From contig CP018226.1 of the NCBI GenBank assembly GCA_016865015.1, positions 3,069,001-3,133,000 of the forward strand: a stretch of DNA of 64,000 nucleotides, in the 5' to 3' direction. Source of the stretch: Rhizobiales bacterium IMCC20636 (GTDB lineage Bacteria > Pseudomonadota > Alphaproteobacteria > Rhizobiales > GCA-2746425). This document shows positions 43,577 through 52,953 of the stretch, in pieces (the stretch's first letter is position 1; each line of letters starts with the position of its first letter). Made by a program: the position numbers and the translations under genes. A model generated the notes under the pieces. That model was not told where the DNA came from. It saw only the letters and a program-made list of their open reading frames with translations, and made no database searches.

Positions 43577-45910
43577 ATGACGCGGATGGCAACCGCCAAG
43601 GCGTCTAACGAAGGTCGACCTTTTGCGGCCAGCGGCGGACCAACACATCTTTTTAACAGCTTGAAGAGCATGGCAAGACCATCCGATCGCAAGCTGTTGG
43701 GATTAGACCCTGCGCTCAAGATCCTGATCCCTCTCATGGTCGTTCTGTCGCTCGGCATCGTCGCGACCATTCGCATTGGCAGCCTGACTCAGGACTTTCA
43801 GGCGTCCATGCAGGAAGCGGAACTGACGCTCCTTTCGCTGGCAATGTCCACGGCATCCAGCGTTGATGCGCTTGCAACACAACCCAACACCAATAATTTC
43901 GATGCGCTACTGGACAACGTGTTACCGGAAGGCGCAAAGCGCAACGGACGCCGGTTCTACCTGTTGGGGCAAAATGGCGAAATACTGGGCCGTGCCGGAA
44001 ATGGGATTCTGGCACAAAAGCCTGATAATATTGCCAGCCGACTTGGTGAGGTTCAGCCGCTTGTCGTTCTGGGAGCAGAAGCAGGCGTGCTCCGCATCAA
44101 CACGACAGATGACGAAGATGTCCTGACAACGGTCTATCATCTGAACGCGCCATTTGCCTCTCTTGCAATTGTTCAGCCTCATCGCGCAGCCCTTAGCAAC
44201 TGGTACGCAAAGCGCACACAGGATCTGTTGATTTTTGTTGCCATGCTGCTGTTATCAATGGTGCTGGTCTACAGCTTTTTTGCACAATCCGCTCGAGCAA
44301 ATGAGGCGGACGCCATTTATGCAAATGCCTATAGACGGCAGGAAACGGCACTGATCCATGGTCGATCGGGACTTTGGGACTGGAACCTCAATCAGGGCAC
44401 CATGATCTGGTCCAACTCGATGAGCGTGCTGCTGGGCTATCCCGCCAGTGAAAAGTCAAAAGATCTGCTGTTTTCGCTGGATGATCTGATGAGCCTTATC
44501 CACCCCGATGATACGGATTTGCATGAAATCCAGGATGCGCTCCTGTTGACTGACCAACCCCGGTTTGACGAACAATTGCGGGTGCGCCATGCCAATGGCA
44601 ACTGGGTTTGGCTTCGGTTGCGTGGTGAAGTCCTGAAGGCAGACACTGGCGGACGTCAGCTTGTCGGTATCGCAACTGATGTGACAGAGCAACATCGCCT
44701 GGCAGAGCAGACACGCCTTGCGGATATTCGGCTACGCGACGCAATTGAAACCACCTCCGAAGCTTTTGTTCTGTGGGATAATCAAAACAGATTGGTGATG
44801 TGCAACACCAAATATCAGCAACTGCATAAACTCCAGCCTCAGGATGTTCGTGTAGGTACGCCTTATGAAGAGATAGCGGCCAAGAGCCATCCCGATATCA
44901 TTTCTACCATCATCCTGCCCAGCGGAACCAATCAGGCCGAAGCCAGAACCTACGAAGCAGCGCTTTCCACCAAGCGCTGGCTTCAGATCAGCGAACGCCG
45001 GACCAAGGATGGCGGCTTTGTTTCTGTCGGAACAGACATTTCCGAGTTGAAGTTGAACGAACAGAAGCTGATTGAAAATGAAAAACGCCAAACCGCTCTC
45101 ATCCGCGATCTGAACAAATCCCGTCAGAAGCTCGAAACACAAGCACAACAACTCGTAGAACTTGCTGAAAACTACGCTTATGCCAAAGAAAAGGCTGAAG
45201 CTGCCAGCAGTGCCAAGTCAGAATTCCTCGCCAATATCTCGCACGAATTGCGCACACCATTAAATGCCATCATCGGTTTCTCGGAAATCATGCGCACCGG
45301 CGTTTTCGGCAATCTGGGATCTGAAAAATATCTGGAATACTGCAATGATATTCATGACAGCGGCAATTTCCTGCTGGCTGTGATCAACGACATTCTGCAG
45401 ATGTCAAAAATCGAGGCAGGCCGTCTCACACTCAACTTTGAAAAGATTGATATCGGAGACATTGTCCGGGAGGCCTTCCGCGTCATGAACTTCGACGTGA
45501 TGGACAAGAATATCACGATGCAAATTGCCGGTATGGAGAACCTGACCTTTGAGGCGGATCGCCGCGCCATGAAGCAGATCATGCTCAATTTGCTGACAAA
45601 TTCGGTCAAGTTCACACCGGATGGCGGGATTATCGAGGTCCAGATCAAAACCGGTGAATATGGTGCTTATCTGTCCATCAAGGATACCGGCATCGGGATT
45701 CCAGAAGATGCCATTGACAAGCTTGGCATGCCGTTTGAGCAGGTTCAGAACCAATTCACGAAAGACCACAAGGGCTCCGGCCTTGGCCTTGCCATCACAA
45801 AAAGCCTGGTAAGCATGCATGGCGGCCACATGAAGATCACCTCCACCGAGGGCGTTGGAACAACTGTCACCGTCTGTGTACCACTGGTGCAGAACCTGCA
45901 TATGGAGTGA
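43577..45910 (+). CDS. PAS-domain sensor histidine kinase, PleC-like
   Basis: 777 residues. Membrane segments near 48-68 and 216-236 frame a periplasmic domain of about 145 residues. Two PAS-type domains (about 256-375 and 385-500), a coiled-coil link, HisKA with His556 in SHELRTPLNAIIGF, and HATPase_c with N-box NLLTNSVKF, G1 DTGIGIPED and G2 GSGLGLAIT. The HisKA surroundings resemble PleC/DivJ kinases, which act on DivK and PleD in alphaproteobacterial cell-cycle control. No partner regulator is adjacent. The upstream region has three GANTC sites in 30 bases. Confidence 0.85.
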   Translation: MTRMATAKASNEGRPFAASGGPTHLFNSLKSMARPSDRKLLGLDPALKILIPLMVVLSLGIVATIRIGSLTQDFQASMQEAELTLLSLAMSTASSVDALATQPNTNNFDALLDNVLPEGAKRNGRRFYLLGQNGEILGRAGNGILAQKPDNIASRLGEVQPLVVLGAEAGVLRINTTDDEDVLTTVYHLNAPFASLAIVQPHRAALSNWYAKRTQDLLIFVAMLLLSMVLVYSFFAQSARANEADAIYANAYRRQETALIHGRSGLWDWNLNQGTMIWSNSMSVLLGYPASEKSKDLLFSLDDLMSLIHPDDTDLHEIQDALLLTDQPRFDEQLRVRHANGNWVWLRLRGEVLKADTGGRQLVGIATDVTEQHRLAEQTRLADIRLRDAIETTSEAFVLWDNQNRLVMCNTKYQQLHKLQPQDVRVGTPYEEIAAKSHPDIISTIILPSGTNQAEARTYEAALSTKRWLQISERRTKDGGFVSVGTDISELKLNEQKLIENEKRQTALIRDLNKSRQKLETQAQQLVELAENYAYAKEKAEAASSAKSEFLANISHELRTPLNAIIGFSEIMRTGVFGNLGSEKYLEYCNDIHDSGNFLLAVINDILQMSKIEAGRLTLNFEKIDIGDIVREAFRVMNFDVMDKNITMQIAGMENLTFEADRRAMKQIMLNLLTNSVKFTPDGGIIEVQIKTGEYGAYLSIKDTGIGIPEDAIDKLGMPFEQVQNQFTKDHKGSGLGLAITKSLVSMHGGHMKITSTEGVGTTVTVCVPLVQNLHME

Positions 45911-45927
45911 AACGCTGCAGGGGCTTC

Positions 45928-48849
45928 CTAAGCTTCAAAGAACGCCTTGATGAGGTCAGCTACGTCAGCCTGATATTCTTTCAATTGCGCTTCAATGCTG
46001 CCCACATCCGGTAGTTCACAAGCGCGGGTCAGGATTGGTAAAAATCCCGGCTGCTCCAGAAAATCGGTTCGACTTTCGCCACCGTCAAACGCCATGCGGA
46101 TCAATTGTTGCAGACCTTCGTAAAAACGGTGTGCTTCTATCAACAGCTCACCATCGGCCGGTGCAATAAACCCAAGATCAACGGCTTTGCGCAGGGCACT
46201 GCGGGTGTTGCCAAGCAGGATTTCAGGTGTGCTTCTGGCATTGCGAACCTGCACCACCTGCGCCACAAACTCGATATCGACAACACCGCCCGGCGCTGTT
46301 TTCACGTCCCACACATGTGCAGGTGGTTTGGCTTCATGAATCTTTGCCAGCATCTCTGCTGCATCTGTTGTCAGTACATCCTGTTTCTGATTGCATAGCG
46401 CAGTCACAATCGCCTCGCGCATCATCTGGCACAATTGATTGTCACCACAAATTGGCCGCGCACGTGTCAGGGCCATACGTTCCCAAGTCCATGCCTCATC
46501 ATTCTGATAATTGACAAATGTCTGAAACTGGGTCGCGAGCGGACCGGCATTCCCGGATGGGCGCAGTCGCATGTCTATTTCATACAGCAGGCCCTCGCCT
46601 GTTGGCACAGACAGTGCCGTTATCAGGCGCTGGGTGAGGCGCATAAAATATTGCGACACGGCAAGTGGTCTTGGTCCATTCGATTGACTGACATCCTTGT
46701 CGAAATCATAGATCAACATCAAATCCAGATCCGAGGTTGCAGTCATTTCCCGGCTGCCGAGCTTCCCCATGGCGACAATGCAGAGCCGCGCGCCATCAAC
46801 CGTCCCATGCCGTTTGGCAAAATCCTTCTGGGTTTGCTGCAGCATTTTCCAGATCACAGCTTCAGCTAAAGCTGTATAGGACCGGCCCGTTTCGCTGGCT
46901 GTCAGAGTGCCTGACAGGATACGGGTTCCAATCAGAAAGAGCTGTTCCTGCGTAAAGATGCGCGCCCGGTCCAGTGCCTCTTCAAAGCCGCGTGACAAGG
47001 CAAGGCTCTGCTGCAGCAGAGCCGTCATGTCCTCGACTGTAAACGTTGCTCCAAAAAAACCGGGGTCAAGCAGCGCGTCCAACACATGGGGCCGTCTGGT
47101 GATGGTATTGGCAAGACGCGGGGCCGCCCCCAGAATAACAGATAGAAGGCTCAACAGATCGGGATTTGACTTCAGCAGGCTGAACAGTTGCAGACCAGCC
47201 GGAAGGCCTTTCAGAAACCGGTCAAAGCCTGCAATGGCCACATCCGGCTGACCACTGTCAGACATATGCTGCAGCAATGTCGGCATCAATTCGGTCAGCA
47301 CCGCGCGGGCATGTTCTGACCGGGTGGCCTGAATGCGGCCGAAATGCCAGCCCTTGATCAGGGCGATCGCTTCAACGGGTTTCGCAAAGCCGAGATTTGA
47401 CAAGGTCTGGAGCGTATCCGGGTCATCATCTTCCCCGGTGAACACCAAATGGGCTGATGCTTTTTCTGATCCGTCCTTTTCTTCAAACAGATGCGCATAA
47501 TGCTTCTGGACAGTCTTGAAAGTATCGATGAGGCGTTGGTCAAAGCTGGCCAAATCAGCTGCGGATGACAGGATGGCGAGCGACAATCGCTTGTCTGAAT
47601 CTTCGGGAATGATGTGGGTCTGCTCATCATCCATCATCTGAATGCGGTTTTCGACGCGGCGCAGATGCTCGTATGCATCAGACAATTCACGGCAGACGTG
47701 TTCTTCCACCCATTTGATTTCCTTCAATTGCGCCAACCCGATGAGCGTCTTGCGATTACGTAGCTCCGGATTACGGCCGCCAGCTATCAACTGCTGGGTC
47801 TGCACAAAGAACTCAATCTCCCGGATACCGCCTCTTCCCAGCTTGATGTTGTGGCCGGCGCTGCGAATCTCTCCAAATCCCTTATGGGCATGAATTTGTC
47901 GTTTGATCGCCTGAATGTCTGCAATGGCGGCATAATCGAGATATTTCCGCCAGATGAAGGGGCTGACATTGGCAAGAAATGTCTCCCCCACGGATTTATC
48001 GCCTGCAATTGGCCGCGCCTTGATCAGAGCGGCCCGTTCCCAGTTCTGTCCAGTCCCCTCGTAATACTGCAGGGCACCTGCCAGCGAGACTGCCAAGGGC
48101 GTTGAGCCGGGGTCTGGCCTCAAACGCAAATCCATTCGGTAGACATAGCCATCGCCCGTTCGCTCCTGCATCAGGCGTACCAGACGCTTGACGAGCCTGA
48201 CCCAGAACACAGATGGCTCCTGCCCTTTTGTCAGCGCAGTTCCAGCCCGATCATACAGCGCGATCAGATCTATATCGCTTGAGTAATTCAACTCCCAGGC
48301 GCCCAGTTTTCCCATACCCAGCAACACAAAGCCCAATCCTTCAAGCCCCTCATCCGGCAGCTCAAAATCACATTTTCCTGCAATGATTTCTCGATTGACG
48401 ATGTATCGAAGTCCGGTCTCCACGGACAATTCAGCAGCTTGGCTCAAAGCAGCCAGAATGGCTTGCTGTGGGACGCCATCTGCCAAATCCCACAGTGCGA
48501 TGCTTAAGGAGGTGGCGTGTTTGTAGTGGCGCAGATGAGTCATCGCTTCCGCATCGCTGGCGGCGCTCGCCAGAGCTTCAACCATCTGCCGGGTTGCGGT
48601 TGTCAGAAAAGCATCAAAGCCGCTGCTGCACAGAGTTTGCAGACGCTCACCATCCTGGTCCATCAGGTGTCGCAGATGCGCGGCATTGTCTCCGACAGTT
48701 CCCAGGAATTCCGCCAGCACAGGCGAAAAACTTGAAAAATCGTGATGATAACGGGACTTTTGTGCGTCAGTCGCAGCTGTCTGAGCAGTTAGAGGTGAAA
48801 GACATTCCTCGAATGTCTTATGCTGGTTGCTTAGCTCCTGCCAATTCAA
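45928..48849 (-). CDS. glnE: Bifunctional glutamine synthetase adenylyltransferase/deadenylylase
   Basis: 973 residues, two nucleotidyltransferase halves. GKLGAWELNYSSDIDL near 184-199 and MGKLGSREMTATSDLDLM near 702-719 are the G-S/T-x9-D-x-D motifs of the deadenylylase and adenylyltransferase domains. GlnE adjusts glutamine synthetase activity by AMP addition under PII control. Start is TTG at 48849 with AAGGG eight bases before, lying inside the 3' end of the histidine kinase gene (32-base overlap), so coupling is expected. The next in-frame ATG is 63 codons later and would delete conserved sequence. Convergent with the PAS kinase gene, 17-base gap. Confidence 0.92.
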   Translation of the reverse strand: MNWQELSNQHKTFEECLSPLTAQTAATDAQKSRYHHDFSSFSPVLAEFLGTVGDNAAHLRHLMDQDGERLQTLCSSGFDAFLTTATRQMVEALASAASDAEAMTHLRHYKHATSLSIALWDLADGVPQQAILAALSQAAELSVETGLRYIVNREIIAGKCDFELPDEGLEGLGFVLLGMGKLGAWELNYSSDIDLIALYDRAGTALTKGQEPSVFWVRLVKRLVRLMQERTGDGYVYRMDLRLRPDPGSTPLAVSLAGALQYYEGTGQNWERAALIKARPIAGDKSVGETFLANVSPFIWRKYLDYAAIADIQAIKRQIHAHKGFGEIRSAGHNIKLGRGGIREIEFFVQTQQLIAGGRNPELRNRKTLIGLAQLKEIKWVEEHVCRELSDAYEHLRRVENRIQMMDDEQTHIIPEDSDKRLSLAILSSAADLASFDQRLIDTFKTVQKHYAHLFEEKDGSEKASAHLVFTGEDDDPDTLQTLSNLGFAKPVEAIALIKGWHFGRIQATRSEHARAVLTELMPTLLQHMSDSGQPDVAIAGFDRFLKGLPAGLQLFSLLKSNPDLLSLLSVILGAAPRLANTITRRPHVLDALLDPGFFGATFTVEDMTALLQQSLALSRGFEEALDRARIFTQEQLFLIGTRILSGTLTASETGRSYTALAEAVIWKMLQQTQKDFAKRHGTVDGARLCIVAMGKLGSREMTATSDLDLMLIYDFDKDVSQSNGPRPLAVSQYFMRLTQRLITALSVPTGEGLLYEIDMRLRPSGNAGPLATQFQTFVNYQNDEAWTWERMALTRARPICGDNQLCQMMREAIVTALCNQKQDVLTTDAAEMLAKIHEAKPPAHVWDVKTAPGGVVDIEFVAQVVQVRNARSTPEILLGNTRSALRKAVDLGFIAPADGELLIEAHRFYEGLQQLIRMAFDGGESRTDFLEQPGFLPILTRACELPDVGSIEAQLKEYQADVADLIKAFFEA

Positions 48850-50308
48850 CGTTTTTGCCCTTCATGTCCTGCAAAGCGGGAAAACGCAGTGATATGCTCA
48901 GACCACGCCCCGGATAAGTGTCTCCGCCATCTTTCAATGATGGATGCGTATGTTGCAAGTCGATCTTTGCATTATGAAGCCCGGCCACAGCTGACACCAG
49001 ACTGAGTCCAAGACCAGAGCCGGGTTGCGAACGACTGCCATCAAGGCGGGTGAAACGCTGCAGGACTTTGGTCCGGGCATCTTCGTCAATGCCTGACCCG
49101 TTATCCGCCACCACCAATACGGTTTCATCGGCGTTTTTAGTTACAGAAATCATGATTTTTGGCTCTGGGCCATTTGGATCATCCGTGCTCGGTTGAGCAT
49201 ATTTCAAAGCATTGTCCAACAGGTTCGCCAGCGCCTGGCTGATCAGTTCCCGGTTCCCGTGAACCGGCGCATTTGGAGGCGTGTTGACGACAAATACCAT
49301 GCCCTGCTCTTCGACCATCGGCTCATACAACTCGGCCACATCTTCGACAATCTGAGACAGGTTGAGATCGGACATGACCTCACCCGGTGCTTTGGCTTCC
49401 ACCCGGGCAATCAACAAGAGTGCATTGAATGTCTTGATCAATTGATCGGCTTCATTGATCGTCATCTCGAGGGTTTCGCGATAGGTCTCGGATTCGCCAT
49501 TCCCCGCCAAAGCGGATTCCACTCTGCTGCGCAATCTTGTGAGCGGCGTCTTCAGATCATGGGCGATATTGTCGGAAACTTCCTTGAGGCCATGCATCAA
49601 CTCCTCTATGCGGCCCAGCATGGCGTTCAGGCTGATCGCCAGACGGTCAAATTCATCTCCGCTGCCTGTGATCAACAAACGGCGGGACAGATCACCGGAG
49701 ATGATGCTTTGAGTGGTGTTTGACACCGCATCAATCCGTTTCAACACACGGCTGGAGACGAACACCCAGGAAATCAGGCCCAGAACCACCAGTAGAGCGC
49801 CGGCGATGAAAAAAGTTTCGTGGACGACACCCTGCAACGCTTCGCGCTCGCCCAGATCTCTCCCGACAAGAATTTTATACCCGCCGCGCAATTCAAAAAC
49901 ACGCACCACAGCGGTATGCCCCGCAGCCACACCACCTTCTTCAATCAGGCGATAGCGGATTTCGCGAGGTTCGGAATCCACATTTTCAAACAAAGTCGGA
50001 GAAATGCGTGCGATGTTTCCGGCAAGTACATTGCCGCTGTCATTGACCAGAAGATACAGGTTTGCACCCGGCTGCCGGGACCGTCGTTCCACCAGTGCTA
50101 CCAACCCCGGCAGGCCACGCTGGCCATATTGTTCGGCCAGACCCTTTATCTCTGCATTGACGGTTTCGTTGAGCTGCCGGGTCAACAATGTGGTGGTGGT
50201 GGTGTTCAGATACAGAACAAGGAAAACCGCAAAACCGGCGAAAACAGCAAGATAAATCAGCGAAAGCTTGATCGCTGTCGTGCGGAAAAATTTACCGATC
50301 GTCGTCAC
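48818..50308 (-). CDS. Sensor histidine kinase with HAMP domain
   Basis: 496 residues. Membrane segments at about 13-33 and 167-190, a periplasmic domain between, HAMP (190-240), HisKA with His250 in IAHDLKTPLTRLR, and HATPase_c with NLLDNALKY, DNGSGIDEDAR and GSGLGLSLV. It starts with GTG at 50308, overlapping the response regulator gene by 17 bases, with GGA 10 bases upstream. It overlaps glnE by 32 bases. The signal is not known. It pairs with the OmpR-type regulator at 50292-50972. Confidence 0.87.
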   Translation of the reverse strand: MTTIGKFFRTTAIKLSLIYLAVFAGFAVFLVLYLNTTTTTLLTRQLNETVNAEIKGLAEQYGQRGLPGLVALVERRSRQPGANLYLLVNDSGNVLAGNIARISPTLFENVDSEPREIRYRLIEEGGVAAGHTAVVRVFELRGGYKILVGRDLGEREALQGVVHETFFIAGALLVVLGLISWVFVSSRVLKRIDAVSNTTQSIISGDLSRRLLITGSGDEFDRLAISLNAMLGRIEELMHGLKEVSDNIAHDLKTPLTRLRSRVESALAGNGESETYRETLEMTINEADQLIKTFNALLLIARVEAKAPGEVMSDLNLSQIVEDVAELYEPMVEEQGMVFVVNTPPNAPVHGNRELISQALANLLDNALKYAQPSTDDPNGPEPKIMISVTKNADETVLVVADNGSGIDEDARTKVLQRFTRLDGSRSQPGSGLGLSLVSAVAGLHNAKIDLQHTHPSLKDGGDTYPGRGLSISLRFPALQDMKGKNVELAGAKQPA

Positions 50309-50972
50309 GGATCACATATCCTGCACCGCGCACCGTGTGCAGCAATGGCTTGTCGAATTCCTTGTCCACCTTTCCGCGCAGCCGCGACATGTGAACATCG
50401 ATGACATTGGTCTGCGGGTCAAAGTGGTAGTCCCAGACATTTTCAAGCAGCATGGTCCGGGTCACGACGTGGCCTGCATGACGCATCAGATATTCCAGCA
50501 GCCGGAATTCACGCGGTTGCAGAATGATGTTCTGCCCCGCGCGGGTCACCGTATGGGACAGACGATCAAGTTCCAGATCGCCAACGGTGTAAATGGTTTC
50601 GACATCTTCCGGCTTGCGGCGTCTTGCCAGCACTTCAATACGCGCCAGGAGTTCTGAGAATGCGTAAGGTTTGGGCAGATAATCATCGCCACCGGCCCGA
50701 AGCCCCTTCACACGGTCATCAACCTGACCAAGGGCTGACAGGATCATGACCGGTGTCTGCTTGTCCCGCTCACGAAGGTCTTCGATGATCGAAAGTCCAT
50801 CACGCTTCGGCAACATGCGGTCTACGATCAGAACATCATAATCATACACCAGAGCCTTGTGCGCACCAGTATCGCCATCTGCTGCGTGATCCGCAACATG
50901 GCCAGCCTCGGTCAGCGCTTTCACCAGATAGCGGGCTGCTTCCTGATCGTCTTCGATGATTAGAATTTTCAT
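50292..50972 (-). CDS. OmpR-family response regulator
   Basis: 226 residues. Receiver domain with IIEDD at 5-9 and phosphoacceptor Asp51 in LIVDRMLP, Lys in LPKPYAF, then a C-terminal winged helix (about 128-222) with VHMSRLRGKVD and VRGAGYVI. It is the first gene of the regulator-kinase-glnE cluster. In remembered rhizobial genomes the same order next to degP and cyc/ccm genes occurs. Target genes unknown; degP immediately upstream on the same strand is a candidate. Confidence 0.88.
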   Translation of the reverse strand: MKILIIEDDQEAARYLVKALTEAGHVADHAADGDTGAHKALVYDYDVLIVDRMLPKRDGLSIIEDLRERDKQTPVMILSALGQVDDRVKGLRAGGDDYLPKPYAFSELLARIEVLARRRKPEDVETIYTVGDLELDRLSHTVTRAGQNIILQPREFRLLEYLMRHAGHVVTRTMLLENVWDYHFDPQTNVIDVHMSRLRGKVDKEFDKPLLHTVRGAGYVIRDDDR

Positions 50973-51117
50973 ATCTGCTCTGCGCTGTTTCGAAGGTTAG
51001 GGACTCGAAGCGCATCCTATTTTGCTTACCGGCGGCTGCAAAGGTGTTTCTCGCAGATCACTACGTTGAAACAACTTTCAGAACGCCGAGGGAAACCTCT
51101 GGTAAATTGGGAAGGGC

Positions 51118-51151
51118 TTGGTGACGGGACATATACGCGTCCCGTCACCAA
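51118..51151. repeat. Hairpin 1 after degP
   Basis: Perfect 12-base inverted repeat, TTGGTGACGGGA (51118-51129) and TCCCGTCACCAA (51140-51151), loop of 10. No T-run. It is the distal member of a three-hairpin array. Confidence 0.75.
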
Positions 51152-51153
51152 TA

Positions 51154-51193
51154 GGCAAAAGACAATCGGGGCGACACGATTTTGTCTTCTGCC
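51154..51193. repeat. Hairpin 2 after degP
   Basis: GGCAAAAGACAA (51154-51165) and TTGTCTTCTGCC (51182-51193), 11 of 12 pairs, loop of 16. It lies between hairpins 1 and 3. Confidence 0.6.
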
Positions 51194-51198
51194 GTTGA

Positions 51199-51228
51199 AT
51201 AGGGTGGCTGAGGGGGATGCCACCCTAT
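51199..51228 (-). terminator. Hairpin 3, directly after degP
   Basis: Perfect 10-base arms ATAGGGTGGC (51199-51208) and GCCACCCTAT (51219-51228), 18 bases after the degP stop. A weak T content follows on the minus strand, so it is the most likely degP terminator of the three hairpins. Confidence 0.6.
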
Positions 51229-51246
51229 ATTCGAGGCAAGATCAGA

Positions 51247-52746
51247 TCACGCTTTTGCGAATGGCACGGCGACGAAACGAACGCCCCGCTCACTTTGCAC
51301 CTGCATCAACACCGCCTTGCGGCCATCCTGTTTGACCTGCGCGACATTCGACGTGACATCCTCAACGGTTTCAACTGGCGAACCGTTTACATTCAGGATC
51401 ACATCACCTTTGACGAGGCCCTTTTCTGCGGCTGCACTTTCAGCGTCTACATCTGCAATCAAGACACCGTTTTCGGTTCTTTCAAGTGTCAGACCCAGGG
51501 TTTCGGCTGATGCTGGCTTTACCATTGTATCTGCACCAGCGTCGGCGCGACGATCCAGATCATTCAAGCTACCCAGCGTTACAGTGATGTCCTGCTCTTC
51601 ACCATTGCGCCAGATTGTCAGTTTGGCAGCAGCTTCCGGCGCATAAGACGCTATCAGCTTTGCAAGATCCTTCGGGCTTTCGACGACGACATCATCAACG
51701 GCCAGAATGGTATCCCCGGCACGAATGCCTGCCTCGCCAGCCGGACCGTCATCCTGAGGTCGGGTGACCAGAGCGCCACTGGCCTTTTCCATACCCAAAC
51801 TGTCCGCGATTTCATCGGTGACAGGTTGAATCTGCACACCAAGCCAACCACGCTCAACCGTTCCGTCATCCTGCAAATCTGCAATAACCACGGTGGCCGT
51901 TGAAGCAGGAATGGCGAAGGCAATACCCACATTACCACCTGATGGGGAGAAGATCGCAGCGTTCACGCCAATCACTTCGCCACGCATGTTGAAGGCTGGG
52001 CCTCCGGAATTGCCGCGGTTTACCGGAGCATCAATCTGGATGAAATCATCATAAGGACCTGCGCCAATGTCACGGCCATTGGCCGAAACGATTCCAGCAG
52101 TCACGGTTCCACCCAGACCAAATGGATTGCCAACAGCAACCACCCACTCACCCACACGAGACGGTTCGTCTGCGAAGGTTACATAGGTGAAATCACGGTC
52201 TGCCGTAACTTTCAGCAAGGCCAGATCAGTGCGGCTGTCGGCCCCGACCAATTCGGCTTCAAGCTCAGTTCCGTCGCTCAACACGATGGTGAATTCATCA
52301 GCACCATTGACCACATGCTCATTGGTCACCAGAAGGCCGTCTTCAGAGATAAAGAATCCGGAGCCCTGAGACTGGGTACGACGCGGCGCGGCACGTTCGT
52401 TGCCTTCATCGCCAAAGCGACGTTCAAAGAACCGGCGCATTGGGTGATCATCCGGCAGATCACGGAATTGACGTGGCAGGTCCCCGCCCTGACTTGAAGC
52501 CTGCTGAAGCTTGCCGCGCACTTTCACGCTCACGACAGCGGGCTGAACCTGTTCCACCACATCGGCAAAGTTGAGAGGTGAAGCGGATTCTACGCGAACC
52601 GGATCAGCCAGCACCGGAGTTATACCATTGAACAGCGTGCCAGCAGCCAAGACGCCTGAAAGCCCTAATGCGGCCACGCCAGCACGCAGAGCAGTCTTGC
52701 CGACCCAGCCGGTTTTCTCATTTCCAGTTGATTTATGTTGATTCAT
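51247..52746 (-). CDS. degP: Do-family serine protease (DegP/DegQ type)
   Basis: 499 residues. An N-terminal hydrophobic segment (about 18-38) for export, trypsin-like domain with His144, Asp174 and Ser247 (GNSGGP), then two PDZ domains (about 300-380 and 400-490). It degrades or refolds damaged periplasmic proteins. It is upstream of the regulator-kinase-glnE genes on the same strand but separated by three hairpins. In rhizobia degP beside ccm genes is common, as here (ccmH and an OsmC-hydrolase gene lie upstream). Confidence 0.9.
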   Translation of the reverse strand: MNQHKSTGNEKTGWVGKTALRAGVAALGLSGVLAAGTLFNGITPVLADPVRVESASPLNFADVVEQVQPAVVSVKVRGKLQQASSQGGDLPRQFRDLPDDHPMRRFFERRFGDEGNERAAPRRTQSQGSGFFISEDGLLVTNEHVVNGADEFTIVLSDGTELEAELVGADSRTDLALLKVTADRDFTYVTFADEPSRVGEWVVAVGNPFGLGGTVTAGIVSANGRDIGAGPYDDFIQIDAPVNRGNSGGPAFNMRGEVIGVNAAIFSPSGGNVGIAFAIPASTATVVIADLQDDGTVERGWLGVQIQPVTDEIADSLGMEKASGALVTRPQDDGPAGEAGIRAGDTILAVDDVVVESPKDLAKLIASYAPEAAAKLTIWRNGEEQDITVTLGSLNDLDRRADAGADTMVKPASAETLGLTLERTENGVLIADVDAESAAAEKGLVKGDVILNVNGSPVETVEDVTSNVAQVKQDGRKAVLMQVQSERGVRFVAVPFAKA

Positions 52747-52893
52747 GATTTGGTTCTCTCCTCATCGGTAATGTCACTGGCGTCACCAGTCGTTGAGCAG
52801 AGAAATAGAGTCTGTCACCTTACCGCGCTGTTTCGGAGGGCTTAAACTTTTGTAATTTTGACATACTTGAATACGGATTCACACAAACAGTAA

Positions 52894-52926
52894 GCGCAGA
52901 AAACCGGCATTCCGGGTTTTCTGCGC
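52894..52926 (-). terminator. Terminator of the hydrolase-OsmC gene
   Basis: GCGCAGAAAACC (52894-52905) pairs with GGTTTTCTGCGC (52915-52926), perfect over 12 bases, 28 bases after the stop at 52954. A T-rich stretch follows on the minus strand. Confidence 0.65.
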
Positions 52927-52953
52927 CAATAGCTTTCTCCTTTGGGTATGGCA

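Larger units (their letters stand above)
50973..51246. other. Intergenic region between degP and the response regulator
   Basis: 274 bases, no gene seen. It contains three consecutive hairpins from 51118 to 51228 (listed separately) and the promoter region of the regulator operon in 50973-51110. Confidence 0.5.
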
